In this document: positions 57,413 through 64,000 of the stretch, piece after piece
Layout: every line of letters starts with the position of its first letter
Numbering within the stretch: position 1 is the stretch's first letter
DNA from: Psococerastis gibbosa
Taxonomy: Eukaryota; Arthropoda; Insecta; Psocodea; Psocidae
NCBI GenBank assembly: GCA_963971405.1
Contig: OZ020485.1
Coordinates: 11,222,001-11,286,000, forward strand
Direction of reading: 5' to 3'
Length of the DNA: 64,000 nucleotides
Made by a program: the position numbers and the translations under genes
The notes under the pieces: generated by a model
Databases searched by the model: none
What the model was told of the DNA's origin: nothing
The model's input: the letters and a program-made list of their open reading frames with translations, nothing else

Positions 57413-60400
57413 GTAAGTAACTTTTAGCTTATTTGAATCGTTTGGGCTTCTTTCACTTCAGCTAACCTAACGACTAAAGTAAGCTGCGTTAGGCCTCGTA
57501 AATCGTGTGTATTTCGTGTCATTTTGCCTGCAACCATGCAATTCATGGTTGAGCTTGACGTCGCCATTAGAACAAATTGCAAGTACATACGTAATAAATT
57601 AATAATTAACTGTTCACCAAATATAACTGCACCTTTTGTGCATTGGCGTAAATAGGGGGTCCTGCTGGGGGGGGGGGGGGCTTAGCCCCCTCAGGTCCAC
57701 CCGTAGCCCCCCCCCCCCCACAGGAGTTCTGGTGACAAAGACATTATGTAGGCTAAAGGCATAGTATCCACAATAATGAAAGGGAAATACAAATACCTAA
57801 CATAACAAACAAACAACTTAATTCCTAACAGCCCTGAAGAGTGGTTTAATATGTAAGACTACCTATGTCAGTCTCCATGAACTCTTTAAAAGAATAGGGA
57901 CAGACTGAGACTAAAAGATTTTTGAGCCTAGATTTTAATGCCTTATGAGGCAGGCTCACCATCTCCAAGTGGAGCTTGTTTAGTATTTTGGAGCCAAGGC
58001 GTGCTGGTCCACGTGTTGTGGCCACTGTCCTCTTTATTTCGACAACCAGTCTGCCCCCTCTGGCTATACTACACTATGTGTGGATCAGTGGGACACCACT
58101 TACTCCTGGCTATTGCTATCTGTATGCGCAAAGAATCAGCTATAAAGGGCAAATAATTACCGGTGCTACATGTTTAAGTGGATGAAAACAAGCCGCGTCT
58201 TGTGTCATGATTCATGGTGACATGAAAAGCTGAAAACGCACAATATTTTTTTAAAAATAAAAACTCACCTACCCCTCTATTTTTAATTTATATTACCAAT
58301 GAGTTTTTATTTCTATAGGAGTTGTCGCAGATGTTGGACGATAGCAGCGAGTCAAATATTACAGATCTGGTAAGCATTTAAACATTGTATTTAATTCAAC
58401 TTTGTGTCTGGATTCCCACAAATTAAAATCCTTATCTGTGTAGACTATTTCTCGTTGACATTCTTGAATAACGTATGTAAAATACCTGTAAAGCTGTCTT
58501 ATTAAAACGTTAAAAGCTATGCTTTATATCCGCAGCTTATAAGTTGCCTACTCGATACCTGCACATCAATATAAATACGTGTATATCAATTCAACTTATT
58601 TTTTTAGATTCGAACCTTGAAAGAAAAATGTCTGGATGAAAATATAGGCATTTCTAGTGCAGCATTGTGGCTACTTACAGGTCTAGTTGAAAGAGGAAAG
58701 CTTACTCTGCCACAATGCCTTTCCACTATGGTCTCCCTTGTATCGTCCCATCCCAATCCTCATCTTCTGGTCGCAACCATTGGCAACCTTCTCGTCGAAG
58801 ATGCTTCAGTGCAAGATTGGACTTGCCCTTATGACATTGGAGAGCGACCCCATCCTTTTATAACTACATTAAAACATAGCTGGAACAATTGGGGTGCAGT
58901 GTCAGCATTTATTCATTCTGTTCTCCATGACCCGAACAATAAGTAAGTGCCTATGTTTTTAGCATTTAGTTTTTTTTTTGCCAACGGCCTTACCATGTTG
59001 ATTCCATTAGAGCAGAGCATGTTTCCAACTGCGGCAATTTGGTAATGTGCACAGCGTTGGCAAGGGAACCTGGTGGGACATGATAACGTACATAGGCAGT
59101 ATAAGTCGAGTCCTGGTCACCTCCGATCTAATCGTGTGACTTTACCATGTTCCCCAAGTGGTTCGGAATCCACTATAATCAGGAGGTCCACCCTGTTAGT
59201 CAACTCCCCTTTCCCTGAGGTGATAGAGTCTGCCCTTTGGGTGCCTCAATTTAGCAAACAGACTCACTCCCCCCGCCAGGCTGACAGGGTTGCTTAAAGC
59301 AGAAATGCTGAAAGCAGGCGTTAGAAACAACAAACAACAACAGTTTTTTTTTTTTTTTAAATTAAAAAAGAAAAAAAGATTAATCGCATGCAAACAATTT
59401 AATGAATGTATCCAATTGATCTCTTCAGTCGCCTCTGTTGGTTAGTACCCGTTTTGAGTTACGACACGTCTCCGATCGCATGGCTTGTAAAGACTCGCAC
59501 AATTGCAAGCACGTTACCACCTGGCCATCGAAGTCCTTATACTTATGCCTTGTAGTCTATTGCGCCCCCTGCTGAGTATTAATACTACTTCCTCAATACA
59601 GTTTTCCTTATGAAGAATCTTGCTGAAACCAACCTCGTTGCTCTTAACTGAGCTAAGTCCTATTTTGCTTCGCTATGATCCGGGTATGCCTAAAAGAGTC
59701 TGCCCACTACACCGTATCATACCATGACCGTAGTAGGAACGTGTCAGGCAAAAAAATATTCTTTGTATAGAAAAGCATGACACTACGCCCACTAGACCAT
59801 TTCGTCACCGACCAGTACCGTCGCGTGCCATGCACGAAGCGTTAAGAATTTTCGACGAGAATATTTTGCCGGTGCCGATACGTTCCGCGCGGTAGAAACT
59901 GCGTTACCCCCTTGGTGTCATATGGGCATCACACGGGCATTAAACGCCAACGATTCGTTTCAGTGGGCAAAGCAAGCCGTATCATATTGCTTTCCGTGCT
60001 TGATACGTTCATAGCACGGTCATGGTGTGATACGATGTAGTGGGCAGACTCCTTTACCGTAGCGAAGCCACTCATAAACTGTCTCACGCACTCCCATGAG
60101 ACTTGAAAGTGGTTTATTTATAACAGGTTAAGGCAACCTTTTAACATGTACACTGTCATTCAGATTATTAGGCATAGCATTTAAGGAGATGTAGAGTGGT
60201 GGTACAGACTCCAACTTTCAACTTCCACCTGAAAAGTTGTTGGTTCAAGTCCCACCCTTACTACATTTTCGCGGATGACATGTAAAACAGGCGGTTCCTA
60301 GTTGAATGTAGGGGAGGGCTTTTTAGCCCTAACTGTGCTTGGTCGGCTTAGTACAATAATACAGCAAAAAGTCAAGATTTATTTATTTATTTAAATAGCC

Positions 60401-63400
60401 TACGTTCCGTTGACCTGTGGTGTGACCATATTATTATAGTGAACTCAATGAATAAACTGTGCAGTCGGGTATCCTGGTATTCCATGAAAAATTGCACTTC
60501 TCTGATGGTGTCCATGTGTATCGTTCTGTACTATGGAATTTAGCTAGAGTGACTTAACATCTACTTCTATGTTTCAGATTCTTCGGCAACACATTATCAT
60601 GCTTTCTACCTGTCACCAAACTAGTTTTTCTAGATATCAATGCTCCATATCTTGCAAAGTTCCAAATGCTATCACTTTTTCTGCATTTGAATTTATTAGA
60701 AGAAATCATACTTTTTATATCATGGCAACAGGTACAGTAATACTGTTTACATTAACTAATCTCGGTAGTGTCGTAGCTTGTTAAAAAATGGGAATTTATG
60801 TACGCACAATAAGTTGTTAATATATGTTGTGGCGGAGAAAAACTTAATCTAATAAAAAATTTACGTTCCTGTTATACTTTGTCTACTGTATATTATCATA
60901 TTTACTGGCAATGAAATTTCAACGCATTTCAACTTCTAATTTTAGTTGGACTACAACTGGTGCTGTCTAGTTCAGGAGATTTTATTTCGAAGCGTTGGCA
61001 TTGAAAAACGACATAACATTGTAAAAGCATTGACGCCTGCGGCTGCCGAAGCTGTCGTATTCCTCGTGACACACGGCTACAGTCCAGATGTCTTGCTTGG
61101 CCTAATCTACAAATGCCTTGAAGTCAGCAAAATGGCGGTTGATCCTGTCTTGAATATAATTGCCGATGCTCTGTACGACTGTCCTCCAGTCTACCTACTT
61201 CCTTTAACTGAATTTTGTGAGTATTGAGGTTCAATTGGATCGCCACCCTCTCCCCCAAGACACCAACGCCATTAGGTTTTATAGTCGAATTTCACAGTAA
61301 ATATTCATTGTACAACTATAAAAACTATCATTGCCATATTATTGGAAATATTTCTCGACATTTTGATACATGATATGTGGCCGTTATTGACACCGAACGA
61401 CCACAATATTCATAATTAATTTGTACAAATACGGATGGTATTGTGTCTGGACGCCATTGTATAACTTTTGTTGTGTTTTGGCGGGTAAAATATTTATATT
61501 TGTTTTTGTATAATTTATATCCCATCCCAGAAAACTAAAATACTACAATTGGACCAATATTATTCCTACTTTTGCCCTAAACAAGCCCCACCTCTCCTTG
61601 CAAATTTCCTCAGCTGCATCCGGCACGAGTGGAGAGGTGGGACTTATTTTCAAAAAAACTAGGGATGATATTGGGTTAAGGTGGCTATTCCACCGACGTC
61701 GTTTTTCATTGTGCCTGTGCATGACGTGGTAGCAGACATCATTAATAAGTCTCTACCATATTATAACTTAATTTATAATAGATAAGTTAAGTATCTATAT
61801 TATAGTCTCCTTCAAATATGGCAGAGACTTATTAATGTTGTCTGCTACCAGGTCTTGCACATGCACAATGAAAAACGACGTCGGTGGAATAACCACCTAA
61901 ATATTCACCGGCTGGTCAAACAGTAGTTACCTACTTACGTCTGTTTTTAAATTGATTTGTTATAGGTTACTCTGTAATGTCTAAATATCCCAGCAACGCT
62001 CTATTCGCTAATAAAGTATCTGCCGCACTGCTATGCTGGGCAATTTATCCGTCGCCTCTTACATTTGGTCTGCCTAAAGTACTCAAACACATTTTGAAGC
62101 TGTCAAGATCCAAAATGTCGTCAAGTAATTCCGCGACGCTATTTGGAAACAATTTATTCACATTATTCTCTAACAGTTCTCCAGCCGTACGATCTGCAGT
62201 GGAAATGTCAATTCTCGCTGATAATTGGCGATCAAAAGCGGCTTTAGAGACTTGGCTTGCTAAGCTTGACTCCACCAAACATAAGCCAACCTTGAGACAG
62301 CTCTTCCCTGTTCTTTGCGCTATTGGTCTCCAAGCTGAGGATTGTGAAACATCTGATATTGTGTTTAGATTGCTGTTCCAAATTGTTAGTACTGATGTAA
62401 GCTTCAATATTCTATGTCTTCTGCTTTACAAGATTGGCCAAGAAGTGGAGCCAACTTTGCAGCTGAAGTACTTGAAACTTTTGCCGAAAATGGCTGTTGA
62501 TAAGGTGAGTTAATTGATTTAATCCCACTCGAATCGTCACCCGTCGTGCTGTACCTACGGTATATTTCCTGTTGTAATTCCTGACAATGTAATTGAATAT
62601 AGTGGATGGTTGCCAAAACCATTGTGGGTCCTATTCGTATACGTTCAACACACATTGGTCAGCTTATACTGAGTCTCGTCATTTCTATTTTGCCCACATA
62701 GCTGAGCAGCATGTATTAAGATTTCCATCGAAGTAAACCTATTTAGTAGTTAGGCCAATAGCCCAATTCCACTTATACAAATATGTACTGTGTTTGATAT
62801 TGCCTTGAGTGCATTAAATGACAATAGATACTTATAATAGAAAAATTAGTAAATAAGTGTTTATTTCTAAATATGGTGAATATTGGACACTACTTAGCCT
62901 ATGTCTAGTAGGTAGAACCGCAATTATTGCAACTCCAGATCAGTTCCCGAATTATTTGGGTAGTGTGCTAATAAGCTAATTAATAAGTAAAATTAACTGC
63001 ATTGATTTGTGGAAAACATCTCTTGCCGTACTTGGGCAGTGACACGTTGAATGTGGAAAAATATACGCCAATAACTAATAGAAAAGTTACTTTTACTCTT
63101 TCGTACAATTGTACAGCATCCTTGCTACGATTAGATAATCAATTTTTTCAACATTTAGGAAAATATTCCGTTAATCCTTGGAACAATCGATTCGCTGCAA
63201 AAGGGCTCACGACGCATTATGATACCCCTTCGAATGTCATTGCTGATGGATCTCTGGAATCAGGAACCGCGGACTTTCCCATATTTGCAACGTATCCTTG
63301 AAGAACCCGTGCCTGCCGTGGAAGAAGTTTGGGAGATACATGTGAGTGAGTAGTCTGAATAACGGTCGCATAAATAATTATTGCTAATTAAACATCCTCG

Positions 63401-63862
63401 GCCATTGGCATAGCTTATGGAGACACAGTACTTCAGTATTTCATGTTGGAATTTCTGACTTGCAGCAGTTTGTCAAAGTAAACCCCACCTGTACATCCAA
63501 CTGCTGCTATGTACGATGGTCTCAATAATCGTGAACATGAATGTGACTGTAAAGACACCAGACTTGTTTGCAAGTTTGATGGAAGTAGGACAGTTTTTGA
63601 GACGGTTTTTGCGTGGCTATGCTATGGGAACGAATGATGCCCGAACTATAGCGAAGCAAATCTCTTTTCTTTTGTTAGGTAGCACGGGCTATGGTTCTGA
63701 GAGACATCTGCAACAACAACCCAAGCCAGCATGGAAAAGATCTTGTAGGACTTTTGAGTGGCGTTCTAAATAGTTGTGGCGATGACGGGGGAGCTAGGCC
63801 ATCAGCAATTGCCATTGACGCCATCACTGAGCTATGCAGAGCTCATGTCGTCGATATTAAAG
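57362..63862 (+). CDS. FOCAD: Focadhesin, first eight coding exons (gene continues past the window)
   Basis: Exons are 57362-57412, 58319-58369, 58608-58942, 60578-60731, 60946-61216, 61966-62504, 63159-63341 and 63679-63862. All have GT-AG borders, are phase-consistent, and give about 589 codons so far. Focadhesin is a very large (about 1,800-residue in human) helical-repeat protein linked to focal adhesions and, more recently, to SKI-complex stability. Recognition rests on remembered family segments: ERPHPFITTLKHSWNNWG (the HPHPLITVLEH region of human), LGTIDSLQKGSRRI and MVLRDICNNNPSQHGKDLVG (the VRDICKQRPYQHG region). Helices rich in Leu fit the HEAT-like N-terminal domain. The 3' half is outside the window. 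Confidence 0.87.
57413..58318. other. FOCAD: FOCAD intron 1
   Basis: Contains a G tract (about 57668-57680) and a C tract (57708-57719) about 30 bp apart that can pair. No coding signal found. Confidence 0.4.
58319..58369 (+). CDS. FOCAD: FOCAD exon 2 (51 nt)
   Basis: The acceptor is TATTTCTATAG and the donor is CTG|GTAAGC. The 17 codons (ELSQMLDDSSESNITDL) are in phase 0. Confidence 0.75.
58608..58942 (+). CDS. FOCAD: FOCAD exon 3
   Basis: The acceptor is ATTTTTTTAG and the donor is AATAA|GTAAGT; 111 codons plus 2 bases. It contains DIGERPHPFITTLKHSWNNW, the best focadhesin signature in this exon. Confidence 0.87.
58980..59335 (+). repeat. CTGGTCACCTCCGA family, copy 4 (long form)
   Basis: In FOCAD intron 3. 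Matches copy 2 through CAGGCTGACAGGGTTGCTTA and GCAGAAATGCTGAAAGCAGG. Confidence 0.7.
59400..59560. repeat. Repeat with GTCGCCTCTG motif, copy 2
   Basis: Directly follows the CTGGTCACCTCCGA copy 4. Matches 15010-15185 in TCAGTCGCCTCTG and GAGTTACGACAC. Confidence 0.5.
59691..60056. mobile_element. MITE-like element in FOCAD intron 3
   Basis: 366 bp with about 40-bp terminal inverted repeats (GAGTCTGCCCACTACA ... TGTAGTGGGCAGACTC, continuing with CCGTATCATACCATGACCGT). Non-coding interior. Confidence 0.82.
60057..60577. other. FOCAD: FOCAD intron 3, end
   Basis: Nothing recognised between the MITE-like element and exon 4 except AT-rich sequence. Confidence 0.35.
60578..60731 (+). CDS. FOCAD: FOCAD exon 4
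   Basis: The acceptor is ATGTTTCAG and the donor is CAG|GTACAG. One base completes Lys, then FFGNTLSCFLPVTKLVFLDI and a Leu-rich helix pair. The correct frame has no ATG start of its own and shows only when read from the splice phase. Confidence 0.78.
60946..61216 (+). CDS. FOCAD: FOCAD exon 5
   Basis: The acceptor is TAATTTTAG and the donor is TTTT|GTGAGT; 90 codons plus 1 base. It encodes LDYNWCCLVQEILFRSVGIE and further helical repeats. Confidence 0.8.
61677..61900. mobile_element. Foldback element G (GGCGGGG-family relative) in FOCAD intron
   Basis: 224 bp with TTAAGGTGGCTATTCCACCG ends and the shared GACGTGGTAGCAGACAT motif inside the arm. Most diverged member. Confidence 0.75.
61966..62504 (+). 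CDS. FOCAD: FOCAD exon 6
   Basis: The acceptor is TTGTTATAG and the donor is AAG|GTGAGT. Two bases complete Cys, then 179 codons of helical repeat (YSVMSKYPSNALFANKVSAA onwards). Confidence 0.85.
63159..63341 (+). CDS. FOCAD: FOCAD exon 7
   Basis: The acceptor is TTCAACATTTAG and the donor is CAT|GTGAGT; 61 codons, phase 0. It encodes LILGTIDSLQKGSRRIMIPL and DLWNQEPRTFPYLQRILEE, matching the family's TIDSL ... LWEKQ pattern. Confidence 0.82.
63679..63862 (+). CDS. FOCAD: FOCAD exon 8 (last in window)
   Basis: The acceptor is TTTTGTTAG and the donor is AAAG|GTAAGA; 61 codons plus 1 base. It encodes VARAMVLRDICNNNPSQHGK and AITELCRAHVVDIK, a strong focadhesin match. Confidence 0.88.
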
Positions 63863-64000
63863 GTAAGAGTGTATTTACACGTTTTATGTATTAATAATCA
63901 GGCGAGGGACTCTTTGTAGTATATGCGAAGGTCGGAGTGTTTCTGCTATGTTTATTAAATGTTTTGGGTGACACCGGGGTTTTCGATAAAATGTAGGGTT

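Noticed and set aside
59073..59297. Paired open frames at 59073-59297 (+) and 26489-26713 (-) with the same protein sequence
   Set aside because: Both are the same interspersed repeat (CTGGTCACCTCCGA family), so the similarity reflects repeat copies, not a gene family.
60569..60784. ATG-initiated 71-residue frame at FOCAD exon 4
   Set aside because: The splice phase from exon 3 requires a different frame, which is open and Leu-rich; the ATG frame is a shadow.
61560..61670. Inverted GTGGAGAGGTGGGACTT / AAGCCCCACCTCTCC block
   Set aside because: Resembles a short piece of the long-TIR transposon arm (AAGCCCCGCCTCTCC) but too short and diverged to call a copy.
63002..63301. 99-residue frame at FOCAD exon 7
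   Set aside because: The phase-correct frame from 63159 gives the focadhesin-like LILGTIDSLQKG segment; the longer frame is spurious.
1..64000. tRNA, rRNA, snRNA and CRISPR structures
   Set aside because: I looked for cloverleaf A/B-box patterns, conserved rRNA blocks and regularly spaced identical repeats with unique spacers. The only regular array (27153-27532) has no spacers.

Overview
This is a eukaryotic, almost certainly insect, genomic window. It is AT-rich, its genes are split by phase-consistent GT-AG introns, and most of the intron sequence is transposable-element debris. The sequence does not fix the order.

Four protein-coding genes can be assembled exon by exon. (1) 225-12088 (+): the 3' part of a large single-pass membrane protein with a long Ser/Pro-rich tail, probably the arthropod wing-hair protein Shavenoid. 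Its 5' exons lie before the window. (2) 57006-12654 (-): an eight-exon gene of 480 codons including the stop, spread over about 44 kb. I do not recognise the protein, but every exon junction keeps frame. (3) 40182-48781 (+): a complete six-exon carbohydrate sulfotransferase of the chondroitin/HNK-1 (Sulfotransfer_2) family, nested on the opposite strand inside the 22.8-kb fourth intron of gene 2. (4) 57362 to the window end (+): the first eight coding exons of focadhesin (FOCAD), transcribed divergently from gene 2 with only 355 bp between the two start codons. Genes 1 and 2 converge, their stop codons 565 bp apart.

Mobile DNA fills the rest. There are two nearly full-length non-LTR retrotransposons with open endonuclease/reverse transcriptase frames (19059-22922 on +, 53390-56622 on -). 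Several short 3' ends of RTE-, CR1- or Jockey-like LINEs are also present. One DNA transposon has about 460-bp terminal inverted repeats and a transposase remnant (30022-31708). An 850-bp G-tract repeat occurs three times, two of the copies head to head. Many foldback (MITE-like) elements are scattered through the window, the largest family starting with GGCGGGGTTTCCAC. Two composite members of that family flank exon 7 of gene 2 in opposite orientation.

The most unusual features are the nested and divergent gene architecture, a six-unit tandem array (27153-27532) in which every unit carries a complete 3' splice site upstream of exon 5 of gene 2, and the foldback-exon-foldback sandwich at 16635-17811. 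I saw no tRNA, rRNA or CRISPR structure. All exon models are hand-derived from splice signals, frame and phase; no search or RNA evidence was available.
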